Shown: in pieces, positions 7,399-16,488 of the stretch
How positions within the stretch are numbered: the stretch's first letter is position 1
Layout of the letters: the number at the start of each line of letters is the position of its first letter
NCBI GenBank assembly: GCA_020846745.1
Contig: JADLDI010000060.1
Coordinates: 1 to 64,000, forward strand
Origin: Bryobacterales bacterium
Lineage (GTDB): Bacteria; Acidobacteriota; Terriglobia; Bryobacterales; Bryobacteraceae
Length of the DNA stretch: 64,000 nucleotides
Direction of reading: 5' to 3'
Made by a program: the position numbers and the translations under genes
The notes under the pieces: generated by a model
What the model was told of the DNA's origin: nothing
Databases searched by the model: none
Seen by the model: only the letters and a program-made list of their open reading frames with translations

Positions 7399-9423
7399 AT
7401 GAAAAGCCTGACCGCTACTGTTGCCGTATCGCTCGCTTTACTTGCCGGCTGCTCGACAGGGACGGCGGCGCCGCCGGCCGCCCGTCCGCCACGGCTGGAG
7501 TTCAGCCGGATGCTGGTTCACTGGAGCCAGTACATCAAGCCAGGCTATCTGCCATTTGTGGATGAGGCGCAGCCCGAGTTGGTGCAGGTAGGCTTCTATG
7601 GGGTAGACTTCTGGGCGCTTGCGCATGTGCCGAAGGCAGTGAAGGGACCGACGGCCGCCATCCACGCTGTCGATGGGGACCTGAAAGGTAGCGCGCAGTT
7701 CCTGGATAACCTGAACGCTGAACTTCATAAGCGCGGCATCAAGGTAATCGGCCACATCGATACGACTTATCACGTGACCGGGCTGATCGATGGTCCGCAA
7801 GGACCGCGTGAGGGCTTTTTCAAGTTTTACAACGAACTGTGGGATGAGAAGGAACTCGGTCCAAAGCCGGTGAAGGATCCGCTGGAACTTATCCAGCGCC
7901 GTGCCGACGGCAGTCCGTATTTCATCAAGCTGGAGGGATTCTCGCCGTGGCCGATTTATCACGGATGCCTGAATAATCCGAACTGGCGCAAGGTGATCAA
8001 GGCGTTTGTCAAACGCGGCATCGAACGCGGTGTGGACGGGTTTGCGATCAATTACTTCTATACGAACGGGTGTATGTGTCAGTATTGCCAGCGCGGCTTC
8101 CGGGAGCATCTGCGCCAACGGTATACAGCCGCGGAGTTACGCAAGCAGTTCGGTATCGAAAACCTGGACCGCTGGAAGATCCCCGAAATCAACGGGGCAT
8201 ACAAGCCGAATGAGATGACACCGCTACGGTTGGAAGGACAGCGATTCTCCGATATCTCGCGCAAGCGGGCGTTTGATGAGATATTCGTGGACTATGGGCG
8301 CGGACTGAAACCGGGACTGATTCTGGCGCAGTGGCTGCATAGTTACCAACCGCTACCGAGGAACGATGAGCGCCTGATGCTGCCGGCGGACCTGTGGGCC
8401 AAAGGTGAAGACTATATCTGGTACTGCGTGGGCAAGAACGAACCAACGCTGCAGATGCGCTACATGCGCGGCTCGAGCGGAGACAAGCCGTTCACGGTGT
8501 GCCACTACGAGAACGTGAAAATCCGCGCGTCGATGGCGGAGCTTGCGGCCAACGGCGGGTCGCCGATGACGCGATATGCCAACTTCGACGATCCGCAATC
8601 ACGGCAGGAATTAGTACGGTTCTTCCGGTATATGAAGCGGAATGACGAAGTTTACCATGGGAACACGATGGCTGCGGAAACATTACTGCTCTATCCGCGC
8701 AGCCAGTTACACCAGGGGCGATTCACCGACGCATTAACGGCGTTTTACTCGGTCGGGAACCGGCTACTCGATGATCATGTGTTATTCGACGTGATTCCCG
8801 ACGACAGTGTGACGCCCGCGCAACTGGCTAAGTACCGTCGCATTTATACGATCTCGTCGATGCCGCAGTTGGATTCGGAGACTTACAATGGACTGTCACG
8901 GTTTGAGGCCCCGACCACGGTGCGCGTGTCGGCCAGCAATCCACAGAAGGGTGGGGCCTGGGATATCCACTTTGTGAACTACAACCGAAAGGAGCCAGCG
9001 GGTGAGAAGACCGGTTACATTGCGGACGAGAATCCGGTAGCCGTCGCCGGCGTCAGGGCCGACCTGGTGATTCCGAAAGGTAATACGGTGGCGCGAGTGG
9101 AGTGGATCGCGCCTGAGTCGCCGGAGCCGAAACCGCTGAGCGGGGATGTTTCAGGCGGGCGGGTGCGGTTCACGGCGCCGGAGTTTCTTGTTTACGGCGT
9201 GGCGCGTATCCACTTGAAGGCTGGTGGTACAGCGGCTCCGGTCGCCGCGAGTTCACTCGGGGCGCAGAAGGCTGCCGCAGGCACGCGCACACCGTTGCCC
9301 ACCGAAGAAGCGGACATGTGCGATAAAACGGCTTGCGAGCACACCCACGCCATTACGGCCAATTACAAAGAAGATATCCGCGCAGCCCGCGAGATGAACG
9401 CGCGGCTTAGCGCCGCTCGGTAA
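7399..9423 (+). CDS. Lipoprotein, predicted TIM-barrel glycosidase-like, function unknown
   Basis: The 674-aa product begins with a lipoprotein signal: hydrophobic stretch and lipobox LLAGC with the lipidated cysteine at residue 18. The body has features seen in uncharacterised glycosidase-like barrels (alternating strands such as KRGIKVIGHID and RGVDGFAINYFY) and a short cysteine cluster NGCMCQYC near 222-229, which could bind a metal. C-terminal parts after residue 500 look like beta-sandwich. An AAGGAG sequence precedes the ATG. It lies 16 bp after the RidA gene and its end overlaps the converging dipeptidase gene by 17 bp. Substrate and reaction cannot be assigned from sequence. Confidence 0.65.
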   Translation: MKSLTATVAVSLALLAGCSTGTAAPPAARPPRLEFSRMLVHWSQYIKPGYLPFVDEAQPELVQVGFYGVDFWALAHVPKAVKGPTAAIHAVDGDLKGSAQFLDNLNAELHKRGIKVIGHIDTTYHVTGLIDGPQGPREGFFKFYNELWDEKELGPKPVKDPLELIQRRADGSPYFIKLEGFSPWPIYHGCLNNPNWRKVIKAFVKRGIERGVDGFAINYFYTNGCMCQYCQRGFREHLRQRYTAAELRKQFGIENLDRWKIPEINGAYKPNEMTPLRLEGQRFSDISRKRAFDEIFVDYGRGLKPGLILAQWLHSYQPLPRNDERLMLPADLWAKGEDYIWYCVGKNEPTLQMRYMRGSSGDKPFTVCHYENVKIRASMAELAANGGSPMTRYANFDDPQSRQELVRFFRYMKRNDEVYHGNTMAAETLLLYPRSQLHQGRFTDALTAFYSVGNRLLDDHVLFDVIPDDSVTPAQLAKYRRIYTISSMPQLDSETYNGLSRFEAPTTVRVSASNPQKGGAWDIHFVNYNRKEPAGEKTGYIADENPVAVAGVRADLVIPKGNTVARVEWIAPESPEPKPLSGDVSGGRVRFTAPEFLVYGVARIHLKAGGTAAPVAASSLGAQKAAAGTRTPLPTEEADMCDKTACEHTHAITANYKEDIRAAREMNARLSAAR

Positions 9424-10585
9424 CCTGGCGGATCACTCGCAGCCAGTTACCGCCGAGAATCTTGCGGATGCGCTGATCGGAGTAACCAAGGGCCTGTAGG
9501 GCTTTGGTCATTTCGGGGTAATTACTGACGTCTTTGATTTGACGGGGCAGCGGGGGTCCGCCATCGAAGTCTGATCCAAGCGCCATATGATCTTCGCCCA
9601 CCAATTTCACGCCGTAGTCGACGACCCGGGCGAGTTGATCGGTACCCATCCATACTTCGTCGGGAATCGTGCCTTTGTAGACGAAAGGCAAACCCTTGGC
9701 GAGCTGCGCATCCACCTGTTCGATGGTGAGCGGGGTGTGCGGGCGAGGCACGAAGTCGCCCTTCACCGTGCGCGCGGGTGTCCGTGACTTGACCCATTCA
9801 GCGAACTTGGGGTTGTTGAAAGAACTGCCGAACTGAAGGCCGATCACACCGCCCTTCGCCGCGAGCGCTTTGGCGGCACGGTCTGATATACAGCGCGGGG
9901 TGTCCACAATTCCGCGAAAGCCGCCGTGCGTGTATACGACAGGCTGTTGGCTTGCTTCGACAGCTTGCAGGATCGTCTCTTCGGATGCGTGGGCAACGTT
10001 GATCACCATGCCGAGACGGTTCATCTCGGCGATCACTTCTTTGCCGTGGGCGTTGATGCCGCCCCAACGGCTTTTGTCGCAGCAGGAATCGACGAAGCCG
10101 TTGGTCATGTTGTGGGCCGTTAGCATCGCTGAGCGCAGACCCAAGCGGTAAAGCGCACGCAAGAGGTTGAGGTCGCCATCCATGTCAAAAGCGCCTTCGA
10201 TATCGAGAAAGGCGGCCATTTTGCCGCGCTTGTTAATGCGTTCAATGTCGGAGGCCGTTAGGGCCACCTCGATCACATCTTTGTTCTTGTGAATCTGATC
10301 GAGCGCCAATTCAAGGACGCGGAAGGTGTTTTTGACTTCAAGGCGGTCCGGGTAATAGGGCTCGGGCGTGTAGATGGTGAAGAACATGGCATCGAGGCCG
10401 CCCTGCCTGGCGCGAGGCAGGTCGAAGTGGCCGTCGGGGTATTGCTGACCAATGTCGAGGCCTTGCAAGAGTTGACGCGACATCACATGGATGTGGCCGT
10501 CCATCACGAAGGCATCTCTGTGAAGATCGGCCGCCGCGGAGAATGCGGCGAGTACGGCAAACGTGCCAACCATTCGAAGAATCAT
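9407..10585 (-). CDS. Membrane dipeptidase (peptidase family M19), exported
   Basis: The M19 family are dinuclear zinc dipeptidases. This 392-aa protein has an N-terminal signal peptide and the family landmarks: DGHIH near residues 29-33 (canonical is HxD, here HxH), the bridging glutamate in LDIEGAF, histidines in NVAHAS and YTHGGF, and ALGSDFDGG near the C-terminus. The second metal ligand of the first motif is therefore histidine rather than aspartate; activity is probable but untested. It lies 25 bp downstream of the TonB receptor gene on the same strand, so it may process peptides taken up or released by that system. Confidence 0.9.
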   Translation of the reverse strand: MILRMVGTFAVLAAFSAAADLHRDAFVMDGHIHVMSRQLLQGLDIGQQYPDGHFDLPRARQGGLDAMFFTIYTPEPYYPDRLEVKNTFRVLELALDQIHKNKDVIEVALTASDIERINKRGKMAAFLDIEGAFDMDGDLNLLRALYRLGLRSAMLTAHNMTNGFVDSCCDKSRWGGINAHGKEVIAEMNRLGMVINVAHASEETILQAVEASQQPVVYTHGGFRGIVDTPRCISDRAAKALAAKGGVIGLQFGSSFNNPKFAEWVKSRTPARTVKGDFVPRPHTPLTIEQVDAQLAKGLPFVYKGTIPDEVWMGTDQLARVVDYGVKLVGEDHMALGSDFDGGPPLPRQIKDVSNYPEMTKALQALGYSDQRIRKILGGNWLRVIRQVTERR

Positions 10586-10610
10586 CGCAGCGAACAGTGT
10601 AAGCGATTCG

Positions 10611-12653
10611 CTACTTGCCGCGCAGACGCAGGGTGAGACCGGCCATCAACGTGAGCGGGTATCCGGGCGTGCCGTGGATGCGGCTGACGACCGGCGCCAG
10701 GGGGGATACGCAAGATTCGAAGTAATTCTGGGTTTCGTAATAGGAGCGGTTGGCCGCGTTATCGATGCTGAAATTGAACTCGACACCGCGGCGAATGCGT
10801 CTTGAAAGGCCGAGGTCGAAAACTGTATGGCCGGAGGCAACGATCGACGGGTCTGTGCTGTCGAGCCGGTAATGGTTGATGGCACGCATGCGCAGCGATC
10901 CGCTCCAGCCTTTCCAGTTCGCCACGGTCAAGGCGGCATTTGTGACGAAGTGCGGTGCGCTGTCGACATATAGGCGCGGCATTTCATCGCGATAAAAGGC
11001 GTTGGCGACTTTGGTTAAGGCGATGTTCAGCGACAGGCGCCGTGTCAGGGCGAACGACGACTTTGCTTCGTAGCCATAGGCGCGGCTGCGGCCTTTGAAC
11101 TCATAGCTGCCGTCGTCAGGAATGTAGACCTGTTCGTTCGAATGATCGATGAGGAAAGCACTGGCGGAAACTGAGAAGCGGCCGTGATTGGACGAGAGGC
11201 CAGCCTGATAGAAGTCTGTCGCGGCAACACGCGGCAGGGTGGGCGAAATCACCACTGCGCGCGCGTCGCTGCTGTTGATGCCGCGGCCGTAGTTCACATG
11301 AACGGTCACCGGCAGACGCACCGCGGGAGTGAACGCAAGGTTTCCTTTACCCTGCCATCGCCCCCCCGATTGAACCCCGCCCTGTACCGGATCGACGCGG
11401 TTTGTGACGCCGAACCGGAACTCGTCGAAACGCAGACCACCACCTATGAGAAGGCGGCCGTTGAACAGGCTGAGCCCCAGTTGTCCGTAGCCGGCACCGT
11501 TATCCACCCGGGCATTCGCCCGTGTTGTTACACCCGTTGGCGTACGCCCTTCGCGCGGATAGAGGCCGACGTTGATCTGGTTGGAATGGAAGTTCGCGCC
11601 GGTAGTGACGATCAGCGACAACCACCCGAGCTGGCGCGACCGCGTGTATTGCAGGTTTGCTCCCTCTTGCAGGCGCGAATCATGCTGGGCGAACGCGTCA
11701 CCGTTTGCCGGATTGTCGCGGAAAAACGTGAAGTTCGAGTAGAGATCGAACAGGGAACGCGAGATGAACCCATCCATCTTAAAGACACCGCCCGCGGCAT
11801 TGGGTTTGGTGTAGTAAGCAGAGGCGGTGGCGAGTTTCACGCGGCCGCCTCCGGTGGGATCGAGAAACCCGAACCGGTCGAGTGAGCCGCTGTCGACAAG
11901 ATCCAGAGGGAGTTGGCCGGAAGAGAAGAAGTTATTCCGGCCGAACAGAAGCCGTAAGCCGAGCTTCTCACCTTCGCTCAGAGTGCGGGCGTAATTTCCG
12001 TTGAAGTTGTCGCGCCTGTACCGCGACGGGTTCTGGAAGGGGCCGTTGGTATAACTACCCTCATAGGCTATATAGGCGTCAGCTTTGTATAACTCAGGGC
12101 TGTACGCGAGGAAGCCTCTTCCAGAATCGAAGTTACCGCCTTGAAGCCGAATCGTGAACTGGTCCGGCAGACTCTCGCGCTGGTGAATATGGACAACGCC
12201 GAGTCCGCTGAAATCTCCATATTCGGCGCTGAACGGACCATTGGTGATCGCGATTTCCTGGATCAGTTCCGGACTTAGCGATTTCAGTGCTCCCAGATAG
12301 CCCTGACCATGTCCTTGCGTGGACTGGTTCTGCTGGACGCCATCGACGAGCACCTTAAGCCCGCCGTTTACTCCGCCGTGATCGAGATTAAACCCAAAGC
12401 GGCGAATCTCCAGGGACTTGCCGCCTCCTTCGTGCTGTCCGGCGTTGATGCCCGCGTTGAGTTGCTGGAACAACTGGTCGTCGCGAGTGAATAGGGTCCG
12501 ATTGAATGTCTCGGCATTCCTGAGATCCACGGCCGGTTCCGTGGCGCTGGCGGTCACCACAATCCGGTCGTGCCTGGTAGGCGCCTCCGGTGCACCGCTA
12601 TCCGAAAAGGCTCGAGATGCGGCTAGGGCGAGGGCCAGCGCCAAACGGATCAT
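10611..12653 (-). CDS. TonB-dependent outer-membrane receptor
   Basis: A 680-aa protein with a signal peptide, a plug domain at about residues 45-165 (IVVTASATEP; VLVDGVQQNQ; ITNGPFSAEYGDFSGLG) and a long beta-barrel ending in a short hydrophobic/aromatic strand (LTLMAGLTLRLRGK). Such receptors import siderophores, vitamins, metal complexes or sugars using TonB energy. There is no N-terminal carboxypeptidase-regulatory domain, unlike the Oar-like protein at 55 kb. Its start overlaps the stop of the TPR gene by ATGA, so it is in an operon with the DUF4331 and TPR genes. The ligand is unknown. Confidence 0.92.
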   Translation of the reverse strand: MIRLALALALAASRAFSDSGAPEAPTRHDRIVVTASATEPAVDLRNAETFNRTLFTRDDQLFQQLNAGINAGQHEGGGKSLEIRRFGFNLDHGGVNGGLKVLVDGVQQNQSTQGHGQGYLGALKSLSPELIQEIAITNGPFSAEYGDFSGLGVVHIHQRESLPDQFTIRLQGGNFDSGRGFLAYSPELYKADAYIAYEGSYTNGPFQNPSRYRRDNFNGNYARTLSEGEKLGLRLLFGRNNFFSSGQLPLDLVDSGSLDRFGFLDPTGGGRVKLATASAYYTKPNAAGGVFKMDGFISRSLFDLYSNFTFFRDNPANGDAFAQHDSRLQEGANLQYTRSRQLGWLSLIVTTGANFHSNQINVGLYPREGRTPTGVTTRANARVDNGAGYGQLGLSLFNGRLLIGGGLRFDEFRFGVTNRVDPVQGGVQSGGRWQGKGNLAFTPAVRLPVTVHVNYGRGINSSDARAVVISPTLPRVAATDFYQAGLSSNHGRFSVSASAFLIDHSNEQVYIPDDGSYEFKGRSRAYGYEAKSSFALTRRLSLNIALTKVANAFYRDEMPRLYVDSAPHFVTNAALTVANWKGWSGSLRMRAINHYRLDSTDPSIVASGHTVFDLGLSRRIRRGVEFNFSIDNAANRSYYETQNYFESCVSPLAPVVSRIHGTPGYPLTLMAGLTLRLRGK

Positions 12654-13807
12654 CGCGATGCCCTTGTCTTGGCCTCAGCGCGCAGGGCAATCGTGTTTGC
12701 CTGCTCGCGAAGTTTCGGGTTTTTGATACCGAGGGTGAGGATGGCTTTCATTTCCCGATCCGCTTCGGCATCGCGGCCGAGCGCAGAAAGCGCCCAGGCA
12801 TAGCCCGCGCGCGTAAACACGTCGCGGCGGCGATCGAGTTCCATGCGCGCGATGCGCAGGGCTTTTTCGGGCTGCTTGAGATAGTCAGTGTAGTATTCCA
12901 TCAACTCGTGATTGGAGTTGTCCGCAGTTGCTGATTCCTGGAGTGCAGCGGTCTCAAACCTGGCGAATGCCTCCGCCGCTTCCGCCTTTCTACCGGCTGC
13001 GTGCAAAGCTGCCGCCAAGGTGAACAGGTTTTCGGGGTGTGGGGCGGCAGCATAGCGCCGTTTGAGCAGGTGAGCCGCTTCCTCGTGCCTTCCTTGTGCG
13101 GTCCGCACACGTGCCAGCGCACCCAGAGCGTAGTGATATTCCGGGAACAACTGTAGGGCACCGTTTGCGAAATGGGCTGCACGGTCGAGGTTGTTCTCCG
13201 CCCAGCTGAGGTGCGACATCTGCACAAGCAGCCAGGCCCGGTCTTCCGCTTCCGCTACCGGCGTTGAATCGTAGGCCATTTGCATCAGGTCCATTGCCCC
13301 GGAAATGTCGCCATGGAGTTCGCGCAGGTAAGCGGCGCGAGTAAGCCCGGCGATGTTACCAGCGCGCAGGTTGAGCATCCACTGTGCGGCATCTACGGCG
13401 GCCGGGTAGTTACCTAACTCGACGTTAGCGTCCGCTAAATAGCCGTAGATCGAAATGTCGTCCGGCATTTGTTTGTTCAGCTGTTTTGCCAGATCGAGTG
13501 CCGCGGCGAATTCATGGCGGCCCAGCAGAACCCACGCTTTTACCTTCAACGCTTCGAAGTTGTTTGGCTGAAGCTGCAAACTTTTCGCGATTGTCTCCTC
13601 TGCCTTCCCGTAGTAGGCGACGTCGGAGGTTTCGCGTGCACGGCGGGCGAACGCCATGGCCAGCGCGTTGTAGTAGGCGACATGGTTGGGGCTTTTCGCG
13701 ATCATCTGCTGAGCCTTTTGGATGCTGCGTTCAGCGGGGGTGAGAAGCTGGGCGGGCGCTTGGATGGCCAGTGCGAGGGGAAACACGAATACGGCAAGTC
13801 GATTCAT
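12650..13807 (-). CDS. Exported tetratricopeptide-repeat protein
   Basis: The start at 13807 was chosen because it gives a clean signal peptide (MNRLAVFVFPLALAIQAPAQ) and is preceded by AGGAG; a longer frame to 13936 would read antisense to the DUF4331 end. The 385-aa product is made of helical TPR-like units with alanine-rich pairs (for example HVAYYNALAMAFARRA and YHYALGALARVRTAQGRHEEA). These form protein-binding scaffolds. It lies between the DUF4331 gene (58 bp upstream) and the TonB receptor gene (4-bp overlap), so a periplasmic or outer-membrane assembly role with these proteins is likely. Confidence 0.85.
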   Translation of the reverse strand: MNRLAVFVFPLALAIQAPAQLLTPAERSIQKAQQMIAKSPNHVAYYNALAMAFARRARETSDVAYYGKAEETIAKSLQLQPNNFEALKVKAWVLLGRHEFAAALDLAKQLNKQMPDDISIYGYLADANVELGNYPAAVDAAQWMLNLRAGNIAGLTRAAYLRELHGDISGAMDLMQMAYDSTPVAEAEDRAWLLVQMSHLSWAENNLDRAAHFANGALQLFPEYHYALGALARVRTAQGRHEEAAHLLKRRYAAAPHPENLFTLAAALHAAGRKAEAAEAFARFETAALQESATADNSNHELMEYYTDYLKQPEKALRIARMELDRRRDVFTRAGYAWALSALGRDAEADREMKAILTLGIKNPKLREQANTIALRAEAKTRASR

Positions 13808-13865
13808 TTCCGATTCTCCTGTTGGAGGGAGGCGAGACGGATCCGCCTCCCCTGGGTTTCTGTTG

Positions 13866-15353
13866 CTACTCGACGGGGCAGGGCCCGGTGCAGCCCGGTT
13901 GACCCGGGCCGGCATGTGCGCTGTTACGGCCGTCATACGCCGCGGCCACGAACGGGAACGTTTCAGGCAGCGGAGCGGACGTCGTATTCACGCCATCGCC
14001 GATGCGGGTGTTGTACTTACTGCCGTCGGCGAGAATGCCGGCCACGGCGCGTGCGGCGATGTCGACGACGTCATCGACGGGACGGCGGCCATTCGGGAAA
14101 CCCGCGACATCGCCGCCGAGAAAGCCCATCCGCTTCATCGACTTTACGGGCGTGGGTGGAATGCCGGTGTTCAGGCGGAGCAGGTCGGCCACCGGGCCGG
14201 CGTCATCGGCGCCGCAACCTGGGCAGATGGGTGCGCGATATTGAACGAGCGGAAGAAGGTCGGTACGGGGTCCGGCGGGAACCGGGATGCCGATCGATCC
14301 GAAGATCTGAGCCAGCAGGGGCGACAGGAAAAAGTCGGCAAACTGGGCATCGTTCTGGGGATCATCCATGCTGAAACGGTCTTTCGAGCCGGTGCCGATG
14401 ATGAGTTCGTTGATCAGCGGATTGCCCATGCGCTGCACCTGGGTCCAACTGCCGGAGTCGCTGATTCCGAGGTTACGCAGAACCCGGACGCGGGGGCGAG
14501 ACGTCGTGGCATAGGTACCAATGACGGCATCACGATCGCCGGCAGCGTGTAACTTACCGTCACGGGTCAACATTGTAATCGGCACTTCCAGAACGATCGA
14601 GTTGACGTTGAAGCCGGCCAGCGTATTGGGGGCGTAGTTATTCTTGTCATCCGCGTCGACAGCGGCAGTCAGAACGCCGCCACCTGCTTCCTTGCGGAAG
14701 TTCAGAGAATCGAAGGCAGCGCCGAGGTCGATGAAGAAGGGGTCGGCAACCGTGCCCGCGAATACGCCAATGCCGTTATCGATCGTGTAGATACCTTTCT
14801 GCCGCAGAGCGTCGTAGCTGGGCATGGTACGAGGGCCGACGTTACTCGGAACGGCGAATAACGTCTGCTCGGCGCCCAGTTGCCGGTTCGCAGATCTAGT
14901 GACTAGCGTTACGGTGTAACTTTGACGCAGGCTGAGCCCTTCGGACCCAGGCCCGTTCAAGGCCGTGATAGCCGGGATTCCGGCAAGCTGGCCGACAAAG
15001 CCCGTAAACACCCCCGGAGCGCGAACCTCGGTTTTGAACCGGAATTGAAACGTAACATCTTCGACGCCGTCTTTGTCGTTGTCGACTTTCATTTCATAAA
15101 GAACGTTCGGGTCGAACGGAAAGTAGTTCGGACCGTTGGACGGTTCAAGGAAAGGGTCGACGTTCAAAATCATGATCACTCTGTCGGGCCGCTCGGGGCT
15201 GACAAACGTGTACCAGTCTGTGATGTCGGCCTTATGGTCGAGGGCTGTGATGGGTGCTTCGCGATGGTTTGCGGCGAAGGTGGAAGGTTGAAGCAACAAG
15301 CCGGCCAGCACGACACCGATGGCAGGCTGAAATCGTTTCCAAGTTGTTTTCAT
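13866..15353 (-). CDS. DUF4331 family exported protein
   Basis: The 495-aa product has a signal peptide ending in FAA and immediately the family start NHREAPITALDHKADITDWY, followed by the FVSPERPDRVIMILNV strand; these are hallmarks of DUF4331 proteins, whose function is unknown. The C-terminus has a CPGCG pair and a small cysteine pair in PGCTGPCPVE at the extreme end, a possible disulfide or metal site. It is the first gene after the anti-sigma gene and heads a run with TPR, TonB receptor and dipeptidase genes. Confidence 0.88.
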   Translation of the reverse strand: MKTTWKRFQPAIGVVLAGLLLQPSTFAANHREAPITALDHKADITDWYTFVSPERPDRVIMILNVDPFLEPSNGPNYFPFDPNVLYEMKVDNDKDGVEDVTFQFRFKTEVRAPGVFTGFVGQLAGIPAITALNGPGSEGLSLRQSYTVTLVTRSANRQLGAEQTLFAVPSNVGPRTMPSYDALRQKGIYTIDNGIGVFAGTVADPFFIDLGAAFDSLNFRKEAGGGVLTAAVDADDKNNYAPNTLAGFNVNSIVLEVPITMLTRDGKLHAAGDRDAVIGTYATTSRPRVRVLRNLGISDSGSWTQVQRMGNPLINELIIGTGSKDRFSMDDPQNDAQFADFFLSPLLAQIFGSIGIPVPAGPRTDLLPLVQYRAPICPGCGADDAGPVADLLRLNTGIPPTPVKSMKRMGFLGGDVAGFPNGRRPVDDVVDIAARAVAGILADGSKYNTRIGDGVNTTSAPLPETFPFVAAAYDGRNSAHAGPGQPGCTGPCPVE

Positions 15354-15367
15354 CTCTATTCTCCGGG

Positions 15368-15422
15368 GTACTGATTACCTTGCATTGGTCAGTACGTCGA
15401 AGAGTTGCGATCGGATTTAACA
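15368..15422 (-). promoter_or_regulatory. Inverted repeat and possible ECF-type promoter before DUF4331 gene
   Basis: In the 95-bp gap between the anti-sigma gene and the DUF4331 gene there is a perfect 7-bp inverted repeat (15368-15374/15389-15395, GTACTGA/TCAGTAC). On the minus strand TGTTAAAT (15422-15415) and CGTACT (15396-15391) are spaced by 18 bp, reminiscent of an ECF promoter with a CGT-type -10. This is a visual match only. Confidence 0.35.
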
Positions 15423-15448
15423 GGGAAAGAATTTTCCTAACTTGGCAG

Positions 15449-16186
15449 TTAGAGCGGAACGACGATCAACGGCTGAGTGGTCGGCTGATCTGCCCCGGCG
15501 GCGGCTTCTAGTGTTACAGCCACCGTGTCAGTTGACGACAAGACTTTGGAAGCGAGGCGGAACAGGTGCAGCGCCGCGCCTTGGGTCGTCGAACTGAACA
15601 GTCCCGCGGGCACGGGCTTACCGCCCTTGGGGATGATCCACATTTCGTAAGTCTTGCCCTCGGGGGGCGCGGGCAAGTTAGATGCAATCAGAAGGACACG
15701 TGAAGAGTCGTAGAACAGGCGGCCGCGCGGCGGAGCCAGTTTGCCCTCACCGAAGTGAACTTCCCGCAGGTTGGGGGACTGCAGCAGCGATACGGCTTCG
15801 CGGAGCCGTGCCGCCTCGATGCCGCTACGTTCCACTTGCCGGCGTAGTGCGGCCGTCTCGACGGTGGTTTGATTGGTCTGGAACAGCGCTATTGCGAAAG
15901 CTACCAAGGCGGTGCCGAGCGCGGCTTGCCAGGCCGTATGCCAGTGCCACCGCGGCTCCGGAACTACTCCCGCCGCGGCCAGCACACGCCCGCGAAGGCG
16001 GCGTGGAGGTTCGATCAGCCGAGCCGATCCAGCCATAGCAAAAGCCACCCGATTTGCTTCGCGCACTCCCCTGAGGCAGTGGTCGCATTGCCTGGCGAGG
16101 TGCGCTCGGAGTTCGCTGCGTTCGGGTTCATCCAGCACACCAAGCGCGTATGGCAGGTAATCCGGGCGGAGTTCGTCGCAGGTCAT
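15449..16186 (-). CDS. Anti-sigma factor, RskA-like, with zinc-binding N-terminus
   Basis: The 245-aa protein starts at the ATG at 16186, preceded by GGAGG; a much longer open frame upstream is rejected because it crosses other genes. The N-terminal domain has HLARQCDHC, a ZAS-type zinc motif that sequesters ECF sigma factors. A single membrane helix lies near residues 85-105 (AALGTALVAFAIALF), followed by a coiled segment and the periplasmic RskA domain with KTYEMWIIPKGGKPVPAGLF. It should hold an ECF sigma factor at the membrane, but the adjacent sigma gene is broken. It may act on a sigma factor encoded elsewhere or be on its way to decay. Confidence 0.88.
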   Translation of the reverse strand: MTCDELRPDYLPYALGVLDEPERSELRAHLARQCDHCLRGVREANRVAFAMAGSARLIEPPRRLRGRVLAAAGVVPEPRWHWHTAWQAALGTALVAFAIALFQTNQTTVETAALRRQVERSGIEAARLREAVSLLQSPNLREVHFGEGKLAPPRGRLFYDSSRVLLIASNLPAPPEGKTYEMWIIPKGGKPVPAGLFSSTTQGAALHLFRLASKVLSSTDTVAVTLEAAAGADQPTTQPLIVVPL

Positions 16187-16189
16187 ACC

Positions 16190-16414
16190 GGAACGCCTCC
16201 TTCCAGATCGATTTGGGCACAACCCGTTTCCAAACGCGCAAGAAAGTCTCCTGAACGAGGTCTTCGGCAATACCGCGGTCGCCCACCATTCGCACGATCT
16301 GCGAATGCCTAAGGCCTTTGGATCGCGGTTCCGCAGCCGGACCAACAGGTCTCCATCGCTCTCGGCAAGAACCGCGAACGGTAGCGGCGCATCATCGACA
16401 GTGAACGGTTGAAC
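16190..16414 (-). pseudogene. Remnant of an ECF sigma-70 factor gene
   Basis: Two fragments in different minus-strand frames resemble the start and region 2 of an ECF sigma factor. One frame reads SDGDLLVRLRNRDPKALG (about 16357-16304). The adjoining frame, from about 16307 to 16224, reads QIVRMVGDRGIAEDLVQETF and LRVWKR, the classic region 2 helix. The segment expected between them (the YDRY part) is missing, and region 4 is absent because the anti-sigma start follows at once. Frameshift, internal deletion and C-terminal loss together argue for a pseudogene. Intact sigma/anti-sigma pairs normally lie in this order. Confidence 0.75.
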
Positions 16415-16488
16415 TTCCTTCCGGAAACATTCGCCGCCGGGGCTTTCATCAATGATACGTTCCGGCCGCGCCTTTGGATGTATGAGAT

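Noticed and set aside
10611..12653. TonB receptor as an Oar-like protein
   Set aside because: It lacks the N-terminal carboxypeptidase-regulatory domain and is much shorter than the receptor at 55 kb.
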